From JADJPO01 sp963724535 (GTDB lineage Bacteria; Actinomycetota; Actinomycetes; Actinomycetales; Kineosporiaceae): a DNA stretch of 64,000 bases. The stretch is from the NCBI GenBank assembly GCA_963724535.1, contig CAVRVD010000011.1, forward strand, positions 372,001-436,000, given 5' to 3'. The notes under the pieces were generated by a model. It was not told the DNA's origin. It did not search any database and saw only the letters and a program-made list of their open reading frames with translations. Made by a program: the position numbers and the translations under genes. Positions 47,734 to 56,264 of the stretch are shown in pieces; position 1 is the first letter of the stretch, and the number at the start of each line of letters is the position of its first letter.

Positions 47734-49971
47734 GTGATCTGGAGACTGGTCATCGGTCTGGGGATGACGGCCGTGGTGCTGGTCCTCGCGGGCCGTCGAG
47801 TGCTGTGGCTGGTGAAGGTCATCAGATCGGGCCAACCGGACCGCGAGCGCCAGGACCAGCTGGGGGAGCGCCTGCGCGCCGAAGTGGTCGAGGTGCTGGG
47901 CCAGCGCAAGCTGCTCCAGTGGTCGATCCCCGGCGCGGCTCACTTCGTCGTGATGTGGTCCTTCTTCATCCTGCTGACCGTCTACATCGAGGCCTACGGC
48001 GCGCTCTTCGACGAGAACTTCGCGATCCCGATCATCGGTCGCTGGCCGGTCCTCGGGTTCATGCAGGACACCATTGCCGCGCTCGCCATCATCGGGTTGA
48101 TCGTGTTCGCCGTGATCCGGTACCGCAACGCGCCGGAGCGCCTGCAGCGGGCGTCCCGCTTCTACGGGTCGCACACCGTGGGCGCCTGGGTAACCCTGTT
48201 CATGATCTTCAACGTGATGTGGACGCTCTTCGTCTTCCGGGGCGCCGCATCCGCCCTCGGGCACCTCCCGTTCACCTCGGGCGCCTGGGGTTCCATCGGC
48301 GTCGGCCGGCTCCTGGACGGCTTGTCCGAGGGCACGCTCGAGGTCATCGAGAGCGTCGGCCTCCTGCTGCACATCGGCGTCATGCTGATCTTCCTGCTCA
48401 TCGTGCTGCACTCCAAGCACCTGCACATCTTCGCCGCCCCGGTCAACGTCTCGGCCAAGCGGCTGCCGAAGGCCCTGGGCGCGCTGCTGCCCATGCAGTC
48501 GGGCGGCAAGCCGATCGACTTCGAGGACCCCGGCGAGGACGACGTCTTCGGCCGCGGCAAGATCGAGGACTTCACCTGGAAGGGAATGCTCGACTTCGCC
48601 ACCTGCACAGAGTGCGGTCGCTGCCAGAGCCAGTGCCCGGCCTGGAACACGGACAAGCCGCTGTCCCCCAAGCTGCTGATCATGGATCTGCGTGACCACA
48701 TGCTGGCCAAGGCGCCCTACTCGCTGGCCGGCAGCGAGGAGCAGGAGCGGATGGCGGCAGCGGCCGCGAACGGCCACGCCGAGCCTCACGCCAACGGTCA
48801 CCACGTCCCGGAGGCCGGCTTCGGCCGCCTGAGCACGCCGGGGGCGGCCCAGGCGGAGCGGCCGCTGGTCGGGACGGCCGACGAGCTCGGGGTGATCGAC
48901 CCGGACGTGCTGTGGTCGTGCACCACCTGTGGTGCCTGCGTGGAGCAGTGCCCGGTCGACATCGAGCACGTCGACCACATCGTCGACATGCGCCGGTTCC
49001 AGGTGCTGATGGAGTCGGCCTTCCCGGCCGAGCTGGGCGGGACGTTCAAGAACCTGGAGAAGACCGCCAACCCGTGGGGGGTCCCGCCCCGCACCCGGAT
49101 GGAGTGGGCCGCGAAGCTGCCGTTCGACGTCCCGCAGGTGGGTGTGGACGTCGAGGACCTCACCGAGGTCGACTACCTGTTCTGGGTGGGCTGCGCCGGC
49201 GCGATCGAGGACCGGTCCAAGCGGACCACGCAGGCCGTCGCCGAGCTGCTGCACCTGGCCGGCGTCAGCTTCGCCTGCCTGGGCGAGGGGGAGGCGTGCA
49301 CCGGCGACCCGGCCCGCCGGGCGGGCAACGAGTTCCTGTTCCAGATGCTCGCGGCACAGAACATCGAGGTGCTGAACGAGTCCAAGGCCACCAAGATCGT
49401 TGTCACCTGCGCTCACTGCTTCAACACGCTGAAGAACGAGTACCCGCAGGTCGGTGGCGACTACGAGGTGATCCACCACACCCAGCTGCTCAACCGGCTG
49501 GTCCGCGAGCGCCGGCTCACGCCGGTCTCGCCGCCGGCCGGCAACGGGACGAGCGGCACGGTGACCTACCACGACCCGTGCTACATCGGGCGGCACAACG
49601 GGGTCTACACCCCGCCCCGCGAGCTGATCGACTCCCTGCCCGGGGTGCAGCTGGTGGAGATGCCGCGCAACGCCTCCCGATCGTTCTGCTGCGGCGCCGG
49701 CGGTGCTCGGATGTGGATGGAGGAGAACCTCGGCACCCGCATCAACGACAACCGCGCCCTGGAGGCGGTGAACACCGGGGCCGACCAGATCGGGGTCGCC
49801 TGCCCGTTCTGCCTCGTGATGCTGACCGACGGCCTGACCAACGCCAAGGCCTCGAAGGCCGCACGGCCCGAGGTCGAGGTGGTGGACGTGGCGCAGATGC
49901 TGCTCGCGGCCGTCCGACGGGGCGCCCAGGGTGCGCAGGGACCGACGGTCGTCGAGGAGGACGCCCACTAG
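47734..49971 (+). CDS. Membrane Fe-S oxidoreductase, EtfD-like (ETF:menaquinone oxidoreductase)
   Basis: A 745-aa membrane protein. The N-terminal 260 residues hold about five hydrophobic helices of NarI/DsrM type (heme b/quinone region). Two [4Fe-4S] motifs follow: CTECGRCQSQCPAWN and CTTCGACVEQCPVD. Two CCG domains come last (WVGCAGAIED; CAHCFNT; YHDPCYIGRHN; SFCCGAGGARMW). This is the layout of M. tuberculosis EtfD (Rv0338c), which accepts electrons from ETF and passes them to menaquinone. A His/Asn-rich insert between the ferredoxin motifs is variable. The GTG at 47734 follows GAGGAGG. It lies 9.4 kb from etfBA, separated by the PHA genes, but is the logical quinone link for the acyl-CoA dehydrogenase/ETF system. 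Confidence 0.87.
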   Translation: MIWRLVIGLGMTAVVLVLAGRRVLWLVKVIRSGQPDRERQDQLGERLRAEVVEVLGQRKLLQWSIPGAAHFVVMWSFFILLTVYIEAYGALFDENFAIPIIGRWPVLGFMQDTIAALAIIGLIVFAVIRYRNAPERLQRASRFYGSHTVGAWVTLFMIFNVMWTLFVFRGAASALGHLPFTSGAWGSIGVGRLLDGLSEGTLEVIESVGLLLHIGVMLIFLLIVLHSKHLHIFAAPVNVSAKRLPKALGALLPMQSGGKPIDFEDPGEDDVFGRGKIEDFTWKGMLDFATCTECGRCQSQCPAWNTDKPLSPKLLIMDLRDHMLAKAPYSLAGSEEQERMAAAAANGHAEPHANGHHVPEAGFGRLSTPGAAQAERPLVGTADELGVIDPDVLWSCTTCGACVEQCPVDIEHVDHIVDMRRFQVLMESAFPAELGGTFKNLEKTANPWGVPPRTRMEWAAKLPFDVPQVGVDVEDLTEVDYLFWVGCAGAIEDRSKRTTQAVAELLHLAGVSFACLGEGEACTGDPARRAGNEFLFQMLAAQNIEVLNESKATKIVVTCAHCFNTLKNEYPQVGGDYEVIHHTQLLNRLVRERRLTPVSPPAGNGTSGTVTYHDPCYIGRHNGVYTPPRELIDSLPGVQLVEMPRNASRSFCCGAGGARMWMEENLGTRINDNRALEAVNTGADQIGVACPFCLVMLTDGLTNAKASKAARPEVEVVDVAQMLLAAVRRGAQGAQGPTVVEEDAH

Positions 49972-50079
49972 TTCTCCGGCCGCCGGCCCCGCCGGGCACC
50001 CCCTGCGCAGCCAGGCCCCCGGCCCGGTGAACACCACGATGCGCGGCGCGGCTGGGGCTGAGCCGGGACACCTTCCCGG

Positions 50080-50388
50080 TCAGTCGCCGTCCGGCTTGGC
50101 CGGAGGGCTCTCCGTCCCGGGCGGGGGCGCCGGTCGCGGCGAACGTCCCGGACGTGGCTTGGCGATGCGCTGCAGCCGGTCGGCGATCGGGCCGAGGTCG
50201 GTGCCGGCGTTGGCGGCGGCCGCGTTGGCCGCCTGTACCTCGGCGTAGACCTCGGCGCGGTGCACCTGGACGCTACGGGGGGCCTCGATCCCCAGCCGCA
50301 CGGTGTCCCCGCGGACGTCAAGGACGACGACGCGCACGTCGTCACCGATGACGATGCTCTCCCCAGCTCGTCTGGTCAGGACCAGCAC
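50080..50388 (-). CDS. csrA: CsrA translational regulator with extended tail
   Basis: RNA-binding regulator that represses flagellin translation and is sequestered by FliW. Residues 1-60 form the CsrA fold (MLVLTRRAGESIVIGDDVRV, VRLGIEAPRSVQVHRAEVY). The tail to residue 102 is Pro/Arg-rich and longer than the usual 60-75 aa, so it may carry an extra contact surface. It is followed leftward by the etfD 3' end (convergent) and preceded by fliW 54 bp upstream. A csrA-fliW pair at the edge of a flagellar locus is the common arrangement. Confidence 0.93.
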   Translation of the reverse strand: MLVLTRRAGESIVIGDDVRVVVLDVRGDTVRLGIEAPRSVQVHRAEVYAEVQAANAAAANAGTDLGPIADRLQRIAKPRPGRSPRPAPPPGTESPPAKPDGD

Positions 50389-50442
50389 TGCGGGCTCCCT
50401 CCATGGATCCCGACGCGACCGCCGGGTCCCGGGCGGGACCGG

Positions 50443-51039
50443 CTAGGCGACGGTGGCGCGGACCGGCCAGTCGGTCCCGGACAGGATGATCTGGGCGGCC
50501 GACCGGTTCCGGGCGTTCACGACGACCGGTGCCAGAAGGTTAGCGGTCGTAGACGCTGCGTCATCACCAACCGTGAGGACGACGAGCACCAGGGCGTCCG
50601 CGGCGTCCCGGAGCGCCAGGTCACCTACCGCCTCCTCGTCCAGCTCGATCTCGTAGTCGGGGAAGAAGGCCGCCGCCGCCGCCACGAGAAACCGCACGTC
50701 AGGGGCCTGCAGGCTGCGCAGCTCGAACAGCAGGCCGGCAGGGTCGCCGTCCGAGAGAGCACCCGGGTCGTCACCGACACCAGCCGGTCCATCCCCGGCA
50801 TCGGGCGCATCTTCGGCGTGGTCCAGCCGAACCAGTGCGAAGTGGGTCAGATGCCCGAAGCCCGGCAACGGACGCACGAAGCTCAGCGCGGGCAGAGCCG
50901 CGGTCTCCCGGTCGGAGGAGGCCTCACCCGGACGTGGTCCAGGCAGGGCACCTGCCGTCGTGACCGCATCTGCCGGGCCGTCGACGGCCCGGCTGTCCTC
51001 GGCGATGGGGGCAGCGGCCACGAACGTCACCTCGTTCAT
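50443..51039 (-). CDS. fliW: Flagellar assembly factor FliW
   Basis: A 198-aa FliW, which binds both flagellin and CsrA and so links filament assembly to flagellin translation. The core shows LPALSFVRPLPGFGHLTHFALVRLD, LFELRSLQAPDVRFLVAAAAAFFPDY and LVLVVLTVGDDAASTTANLLAPVVVNARNRSA, the last being the most conserved FliW segment. The N-terminal 45 residues and an Asp/Gly/Pro-rich insert near residue 80 make it longer than the typical 130-150 aa. Its ATG overlaps the flgL stop (ATGA). Confidence 0.93.
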   Translation of the reverse strand: MNEVTFVAAAPIAEDSRAVDGPADAVTTAGALPGPRPGEASSDRETAALPALSFVRPLPGFGHLTHFALVRLDHAEDAPDAGDGPAGVGDDPGALSDGDPAGLLFELRSLQAPDVRFLVAAAAAFFPDYEIELDEEAVGDLALRDAADALVLVVLTVGDDAASTTANLLAPVVVNARNRSAAQIILSGTDWPVRATVA

Positions 51040-51911
51040 CGTAGGAAGTCCAGCAGCGAGGTCTGTAGCACCCTGGCAGTCGAGGAGAGGGCCGCCTGAT
51101 AGCCGACCTGCTGGGCCTGCAGGTTCATGATCGTCTCGGGCAGGTCGACGTCCTCGTTCTCGCTGATCCGCGAGACCAGGTCCAGGCGATGGGACTCCAC
51201 CGTGTCCCGAGTGTTCTCCAGCCGCTGGGTGCGCGCCCCGACGTCGCCGAGCGCCCGCTGGACGGTCGAGAAGGCGCTGTCGATCGCGGCGAAGTCCGCC
51301 GAGCTCGCCCCGCCCGCGCCGCCCACGCTGGCCGCGACCGCGGCCAGGGCCGCCGGCAGCACGTTCGCGGCGGCATCGCTGCCGGCCACGTCGATCCGCA
51401 GGGTCGCGTCCGCCGAGATCCGCACCTCGATCCCGGCGTCGTTGCCCAGGTAGGCACCGCTGCTCGGGTCGACCGCCTGCTGGCCGGTCACCGTGCCGCC
51501 GAAGACCGGCCGGTCGAGGTAGGTGGCGTTGTACAGGCTCATGATCTCCTCGCGCACCGAGGTGATCTGGCCGGCCAGCGCGGTCCGGCCGTCGGAGTTC
51601 AGGGCACCGTTGTTCGAGGCCACCATCAGGTCCCGGACGGCGCGCACCCGATCGCTGATCGCCATCAGCGTCGAGTCCGTGACGGCCAGCCGACCCAGCG
51701 CCTGGTCGCTGTTGCGCTGGTACTGCTCGTCCGCCTGCTTGGCCGAGCGCATCCGCATCGAGGACGCGGTGGCCACCGGGTCGTCGCTGGGCCGGAACAG
51801 CCGCTTGCCGCTGGACAGCTGCTCCTGCAGGTTCTGTACCCGCCCTAGGCTGCCCTGCAGGCCGCGCAGCGCCGTCGTCGCGGTCGTCGAGTACGTGATC
51901 CGGGTCGTCAC
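51036..51911 (-). CDS. flgL: Flagellar hook-associated protein 3 (FlgL)
   Basis: A 291-aa junction protein between hook and filament. The N-terminal D0/D1 helices read YSTTATTALRGLQGSLGRVQ and QLSSGKRLFRPSDDPVATAS, the flagellin-like motif typical of FlgL; the C-terminus ends LQAQQVGYQAALSSTARVLQTSLLDFLR. The central part is short. It lies three bases after flgK and overlaps fliW, in the flgN-flgK-flgL-fliW-csrA unit. Confidence 0.95.
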   Translation of the reverse strand: MTTRITYSTTATTALRGLQGSLGRVQNLQEQLSSGKRLFRPSDDPVATASSMRMRSAKQADEQYQRNSDQALGRLAVTDSTLMAISDRVRAVRDLMVASNNGALNSDGRTALAGQITSVREEIMSLYNATYLDRPVFGGTVTGQQAVDPSSGAYLGNDAGIEVRISADATLRIDVAGSDAAANVLPAALAAVAASVGGAGGASSADFAAIDSAFSTVQRALGDVGARTQRLENTRDTVESHRLDLVSRISENEDVDLPETIMNLQAQQVGYQAALSSTARVLQTSLLDFLR

Positions 51912-51914
51912 GGC

Positions 51915-53315
51915 TTACCTCCCGACCGTACCGGTTCGGTTGATCAGTGTGTCGATCATGTCGTCGACGGTGGTGATCACTCGGGCAGAGGCCTGGTAGG
52001 CCCGCTGGAACATGAGCATCCCGGTCATCTCCTCGTCCAGGTTGACCCCGGCGCTGGAGGCGACCGCGTCATCGGCGGTGTTCACCACCGACTCCTGCAC
52101 CGACAGGGCCGTGGCCAGGCTCTGCACCTGCCCGCCCAGGGTGGTGGTCAGCGTCCGCCACCGCTCGGAGGGGCCGGGCCCGCCGAGCACGGCCGAGCTG
52201 GCGGCGGCCGAGGACAGGTCACCGATCCGGCGGGCCACCGACCCGTCCACGGTGCCCGGGGCCGAGGCGATGGCCAGCTGCGCGATGTCGGTGGAGGTGA
52301 GCGCCAGGTCCCGGGCGCCGGTCCCGGTGAAGAAGGTGCCGCCCGCAACGCCCGCCAGGGTGAACCCGCCTGCGTGCACGGTGTTGACGGCGTCGGCCAG
52401 CGAGGTCGCCACCTCGTCCAGGGCCGTGAGCACGGTCGGCAGGTCGGTGCGCAGCGTGGCCAGGTGCCCGGCGGCCGCACCGGTCTCGACCGGCACCGCG
52501 GTACCCGCCCATCTGATCGTGGGTGGGTCGGTGACGGCGTTGTCGATCGAGCTGGCGCCGGTCAGGGTCAGCTGTTGTGCAGTGTTGCCGTGAACCAGGG
52601 TGATCCCGTTGACGGCCACGGTGATCTGGCCGTCCTCCCCGGGCAGCGCGTACCCGCCGACCAGCTCGGCCAGGGTGCGCACCAACGTGTCCCGGCGGTC
52701 CATCAGCTCGTTCGCGGGCTGACCGCCGGCCACGACATCGGCGATCTTCAGGTTCACCGCGGCCAGGTCGGAGGCAGCGGCGTTGGTCTTGGCAACCGTG
52801 TCCTCCAGCCGCTGGTGGGTCTCCTGCCACTGCGCCGTCAACCCGTTGCCGACCGTGTGCAGCTGCCCGGTGACCGCCAGGCCGCGCTGGATGACGGTGG
52901 CTGCCGCGGCGGTGTCCGAGGGGTTGAGCGACAGCTCGTGCCAGGAGGCGAAGAACGCGTCCATCCCGGCCTGCAGGCCGGTCTCGCTGGGCTCGTGGAT
53001 CAGGCTCTGCGCTCCCCTCAGCGTGGTGTGCTGGGCGTCGAGGGCGGCCTGTCGCCCACCGGCGGCGGCACGGGTGGCTTCCATGAACGCGTCCCGGACC
53101 CGGATGACCTGGTCGATCCGCACCCCACCCAGGGGCGTGGCGGTGCCGGTGTGGAAGGTGGCGTTGGTGGTGACCCCGACCGAGGACTGCTGCACCCGCT
53201 GCCGGGAGTAGCCGGGGGTCGCGGCGTTGGCCACGTTCTGGCTGGTGACGTCCATCGCCCGCTGGGCGGCCAGCAACCCGGAGACCGCCGTGTTCAGAGT
53301 GCCGAAGCTGCTCAT
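51915..53315 (-). CDS. flgK: Flagellar hook-associated protein 1 (FlgK)
   Basis: A 466-aa junction protein. The N-terminus is diagnostic: SSFGTLNTAVSGLLAAQRAM and VTSQNVANAATPGYSRQRV; the C-terminus has GVNLDEEMTGMLMFQRAYQASARVITTVDDMIDTL. I chose the ATG at 53313-53315, seven bases after the flgN stop; the longer frame reads through flgN. FlgN, encoded just upstream, is its export chaperone. Confidence 0.96.
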   Translation of the reverse strand: MSSFGTLNTAVSGLLAAQRAMDVTSQNVANAATPGYSRQRVQQSSVGVTTNATFHTGTATPLGGVRIDQVIRVRDAFMEATRAAAGGRQAALDAQHTTLRGAQSLIHEPSETGLQAGMDAFFASWHELSLNPSDTAAAATVIQRGLAVTGQLHTVGNGLTAQWQETHQRLEDTVAKTNAAASDLAAVNLKIADVVAGGQPANELMDRRDTLVRTLAELVGGYALPGEDGQITVAVNGITLVHGNTAQQLTLTGASSIDNAVTDPPTIRWAGTAVPVETGAAAGHLATLRTDLPTVLTALDEVATSLADAVNTVHAGGFTLAGVAGGTFFTGTGARDLALTSTDIAQLAIASAPGTVDGSVARRIGDLSSAAASSAVLGGPGPSERWRTLTTTLGGQVQSLATALSVQESVVNTADDAVASSAGVNLDEEMTGMLMFQRAYQASARVITTVDDMIDTLINRTGTVGR

Positions 53316-53322
53316 CGCCGAC

Positions 53323-53820
53323 TCACAGGGCCCGGTCGACGACGGTCGCCCCGCCACCGGCGATCAGCTCCTGCCGTCCCCGGGCGTCGTACCCGATCGA
53401 GCTGGTGCCCTGGCGCAGGCCGAGCCCGGCCAGCGCCTGCTCGACGGCCTGCAGACCCGCAGACATCAGGTGGCGGTTGGTCTCGGCCAGCCGGGTCAGC
53501 TCAGCGGTGAGGGTGAGCAGGGCGTTGCGGTGCTCGATCAGGACGCCGGTCCACGGCGGCTCGGCCCCGCCGGCCAGCTGCTCCAGTGGCGCGCCGATGT
53601 CCAGGCCAAGATCGGTGGCGACGGCATCGGCGACGCCGGACCGCTGCAGTTCGACGATGCCCAGCTCGGCGAGCAGGGTCTCCACCTCGGTGGTGGCCAG
53701 CGGCAGGAACCGGGTCCGGCCGGCGGCCAGCAGCAGCTGCTCGCACTCGAGGCGGTACACCAGACGCTCGAGCAGCTCACGCTGCCGCCACAGCACGGCG
53801 GCAAGGTCGGGAAGGCTCAT
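53323..53820 (-). CDS. flgN: FlgN family flagellar export chaperone
   Basis: A 165-aa mainly helical protein with the FlgN-like start LPDLAAVLWRQRELLERLVYRLECEQLLLAAGRTRFLPLATTE-type pattern and LLTLTAELTRLAETNRHLMS helix near residue 105. FlgN binds FlgK/FlgL C-termini before export, and the gene sits directly upstream of flgK. A GGAGC ribosome site precedes the ATG at 53820. A FliA-type promoter lies 70-97 bp upstream, making it the first gene of a late flagellar operon. Confidence 0.88.
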   Translation of the reverse strand: MSLPDLAAVLWRQRELLERLVYRLECEQLLLAAGRTRFLPLATTEVETLLAELGIVELQRSGVADAVATDLGLDIGAPLEQLAGGAEPPWTGVLIEHRNALLTLTAELTRLAETNRHLMSAGLQAVEQALAGLGLRQGTSSIGYDARGRQELIAGGGATVVDRAL

Positions 53821-53889
53821 CGCGGCGCTCCATCGTCGAATGATCGGGATCCGCGCCGTCGGGTCGACGGTCGCTGCGTCCTGGAGGTC

Positions 53890-53917
53890 AGATCGGCATC
53901 ACCAGCAGTGACATGAG
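53890..53917 (-). promoter_or_regulatory. FliA-type promoter for flgNKL-fliW-csrA
   Basis: On the minus strand CTCA-N16-GCCGATCT. The same CTCA-N16-GCCGAT arrangement precedes flagellin at 55191-55218. It fits sigma-28 promoters of motile actinobacteria and predicts a start near 53880. Confidence 0.75.
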
Positions 53918-54024
53918 CCCTTCGGGGCATCGGAGTTGGGCCGGCTGAGTGATTCGGGCGTGGGAACGGGCCCGCATCCGTTCAGCCGCGAAAGCCGACG
54001 CCGGGCGGGGCCGATGCCTGTTCC

Positions 54025-54969
54025 GTGCCTGCACCCACGGTGGACGTCGACGAGCTCGTCACGACGCATCTCGCCCTCGTCGGCCATCTGGCCCGTGAGG
54101 CGGCCTCACGACTGCCCCGGCACCTCGACACCGACGACCTGATCGGTGCCGGCGCACTGGCACTGGTGCAGGCCGCGCATGCCTTCGACCCCTCGCTCGG
54201 CGTCCCGTTCGCCCGCTTCGCCACCACCCGGGTGCGCGGGGCGATGATCGACCAGATGCGCCAGCGCGACTGGGCCACCCGCTCGGTGCGCTCGCGGGCC
54301 CGGGCGCTGGCCGGCGTCACCGAGGAGCTGACCCGCGCGCTGCAGCGCACCCCGACCGAGCCCGAGCTGGCCGCGGCCAGCGGTATGTCCACCGACGAGG
54401 TGCGCGGGGTGCTGCACAGCACCGACCGGGCATCGCTGCTGAGCCTCGACCCGGTCAGCTCGGACGACGACGGGCTGGGTGCCGGGCTCGCCGACTCCTC
54501 ACCCCGCCCGGAGGAGGCGCTGATCGCCGCGGAGCGGCTCGGCTACCTCCGCGACGCCATCGCCGAGCTGCCCGACCGCACTCGGACCGTGGTCGAGGGC
54601 TACTACCTGCAGAACCGCCAGCTGACCGAGCTGGCCGCCGAGCTCAAGGTCACCCAGTCCCGGGCGTCGCAGCTGCGCGCCGAGGGCCTGGACCTGCTCC
54701 GCGAGGCCATGTCCACGCTGCTGAGGGACGACGGCCGGGCCGAGGTGGGTGCGGGCCTGGAGCAGGACGGCGTGAAGGCCCGCCGCCGGGATGCCTACGT
54801 GACCTCGGTCGCCCAACGGTCCAGCGTGCGCGAGCGGGCCGACGTCCAGGCCTATCTCGACGGCGCACCGATCGGCGGCGGGCCGTCCGCCCGCCGACCC
54901 GGTGACCCGACCACCTCAGCTCTCCGGCGGGCGTCGGGCGCCGGAGACCGCACCGCTGCACCAGCGTGA
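54025..54969 (+). CDS. fliA: Flagellar sigma factor FliA (sigma-28)
   Basis: A 314-aa sigma factor. Region 2 is LPRHLDTDDLIGAGALALVQ then FDPSLGVPFARFATTRVRGAMIDQMRQRDW; region 3 has RTPTEPELAAASGMSTDEV; region 4 is LPDRTRTVVEGYYLQNRQLTELAAELKVTQSRASQLRAEGLDLL. A 75-residue polar tail after region 4 is longer than in enteric FliA. The GTG at 54025 lacks a clear ribosome site. It is divergent from flgN and its product should read the two CTCA-N16-GCCGAT promoters nearby. No such box precedes fliA itself. Confidence 0.95.
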   Translation: MPAPTVDVDELVTTHLALVGHLAREAASRLPRHLDTDDLIGAGALALVQAAHAFDPSLGVPFARFATTRVRGAMIDQMRQRDWATRSVRSRARALAGVTEELTRALQRTPTEPELAAASGMSTDEVRGVLHSTDRASLLSLDPVSSDDDGLGAGLADSSPRPEEALIAAERLGYLRDAIAELPDRTRTVVEGYYLQNRQLTELAAELKVTQSRASQLRAEGLDLLREAMSTLLRDDGRAEVGAGLEQDGVKARRRDAYVTSVAQRSSVRERADVQAYLDGAPIGGGPSARRPGDPTTSALRRASGAGDRTAAPA

Positions 54970-54980
54970 CCTGTTCGAGA

Positions 54981-55017
54981 GCGGGCTCTTCCCCCTGCTG
55001 CTGGGGGAAGAGCCCGC
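54981..55017 (+). terminator. Strong terminator hairpin after fliA
   Basis: GCGGGCTCTTCCCCC (54981-54995) pairs perfectly with GGGGGAAGAGCCCGC (55003-55017) around a 7-base loop. It begins 11 bp after the fliA stop and insulates the flagellin gene. The rest of this 306-bp gap holds the flagellin promoter and leader. Confidence 0.88.
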
Positions 55018-55190
55018 ACTCAACGAGATCACGCCGTGGCTGACAGCGCTGCGCCGGGAGCGGTCACGTTGGCAGCCTGCCCGTCCGTGCATGTGGTGTG
55101 TTCGAGCGCGGGGCACCCCAGCTGGTGAGGTCAACCCGCGCTCGAACGGACCACCCGGGGCCGATCACCCGCATGGACCAGACCGGTTGA

Positions 55191-55218
55191 CTCAACACCA
55201 CCAGCCAGGCGCCGATAG
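55191..55218 (+). promoter_or_regulatory. FliA-type flagellin promoter
   Basis: CTCA (55191-55194), 16 bases, GCCGATAG (55211-55218). This is the best sigma-28 match in the window. The transcript would start near 55226 and have a leader of about 50 bases, containing AAGGAGGA next to the GTG start, the sort of site CsrA could occlude. Confidence 0.82.
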
Positions 55219-55275
55219 GAACCACATGCCGGTCCACGGACGGACCGGTGAGGGACCCTAACCAAGGAGGACACC

Positions 55276-56091
55276 GTGGGTCTTCGCATCAACAACAACA
55301 TCGCCGCGTTCAACGCCTACCGGAACCTGTCGGTCACCGACGGGCAGATGAGCAAGTCCCTGGAGAAGCTGTCCAGTGGCTTCCGCATCAACCGGGCCGC
55401 CGACGACGCGTCGGGTCTGGCGATCTCCGAGGGTCTGCGCGCGCAGATCGGCGGGCTCAAGGTCGCCGTTCGCAACGCCCAGGACGGCATCAGCGTCGTT
55501 CAGACCGCTGAAGGCGCCCTGACCGAGACCCACTCGATCCTGCAGCGGATGCGGGACCTCGCCGTCCAGGCCTCCAACGATGGTGCGCAGAGCACCGAGT
55601 CGAAGGCCGCGGCGAACGCCGAGTTCGCCCAGCTGGTCACAGAGCTGGACGACATCGCCAGCAAGACGACCTTCAACGGCACCAACCTGCTGGACGGCAG
55701 CTACTCCGGCACCTTCCAGGTCGGTGCGCAGGCGGGCGAGACCCTGTCGGTGTCGGTGACCACCGCCATGAGCTCCACCGGGCTCAGCGTGAACTCGCTG
55801 GACCTGACCACGGCGGCCTCGGCGGCGATCACCGCGGTCAACACCGCGATCAACACGGTGAGCACCACCCGGGCCGACCTCGGTGCCTCGCAGAACCGGC
55901 TGGAGCACAAGATCACCAACCTCAACGTGGCGGTGGAGAACCTGACCGCCTCGGAGAGCCGGATCCGCGACACCGACATGGCCCAGGAAATGGTGTCCTT
56001 CACCAGGTCGCAGATCCTGTCCCAGGCGGGCACGGCCATGTTGGCCCAGGCCAACCAGGCCCCGCAGTCGGTCCTGCGGCTGCTGCAGTAA
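55276..56091 (+). CDS. fliC: Flagellin
   Basis: A 271-aa flagellin, the filament subunit exported by the flagellar system. The N-terminal D0/D1 domain reads LRINNNIAAFNAYRNLSVTD, SSGFRINRAADDASGLAISEGLRAQI and NAQDGISVVQTAEGAL; the C-terminal D1/D0 shows NRLEHKITNLNVAVENLTASESRIRDTDMAQEMV and ends QAPQSVLRLLQ. The two halves are joined by only about 60 residues, so D2/D3 are absent and this is near the minimum flagellin size. The GTG at 55276 follows AAGGAGG. It is monocistronic between a FliA-type promoter and a terminator. Confidence 0.97.
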   Translation: MGLRINNNIAAFNAYRNLSVTDGQMSKSLEKLSSGFRINRAADDASGLAISEGLRAQIGGLKVAVRNAQDGISVVQTAEGALTETHSILQRMRDLAVQASNDGAQSTESKAAANAEFAQLVTELDDIASKTTFNGTNLLDGSYSGTFQVGAQAGETLSVSVTTAMSSTGLSVNSLDLTTAASAAITAVNTAINTVSTTRADLGASQNRLEHKITNLNVAVENLTASESRIRDTDMAQEMVSFTRSQILSQAGTAMLAQANQAPQSVLRLLQ

Positions 56092-56102
56092 GCCCACCCG
56101 CG

Positions 56103-56130
56103 GGGGTGGCGGACCACGGTCCGCCACCCC
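56103..56130 (+). terminator. Terminator hairpin after flagellin
   Basis: GGGGTGGCGGACC (56103-56115) and its exact complement GGTCCGCCACCCC (56118-56130) form a 13-bp stem with a very short loop, 12 bp after the stop codon. Confidence 0.85.
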
Positions 56131-56264
56131 TGCGGCCGGCCCGCCCGCCCGACGCGCCACCCCTGCGCCGGAGGGCCTCCCGTCGAGCATCACCACCTGC
56201 CCCATCCGCCGGCCATCGGCCCGGCGCACCGCTGCGAGCGCGGTAGGAAGCGAGGAGGGTCGAC

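Noticed and set aside
46897..50037. A 1,046-aa reverse open frame
   Set aside because: It is antisense to the PHA hydrolase and EtfD-like genes, which have full domain motifs. GC-rich third positions create such long shadows.
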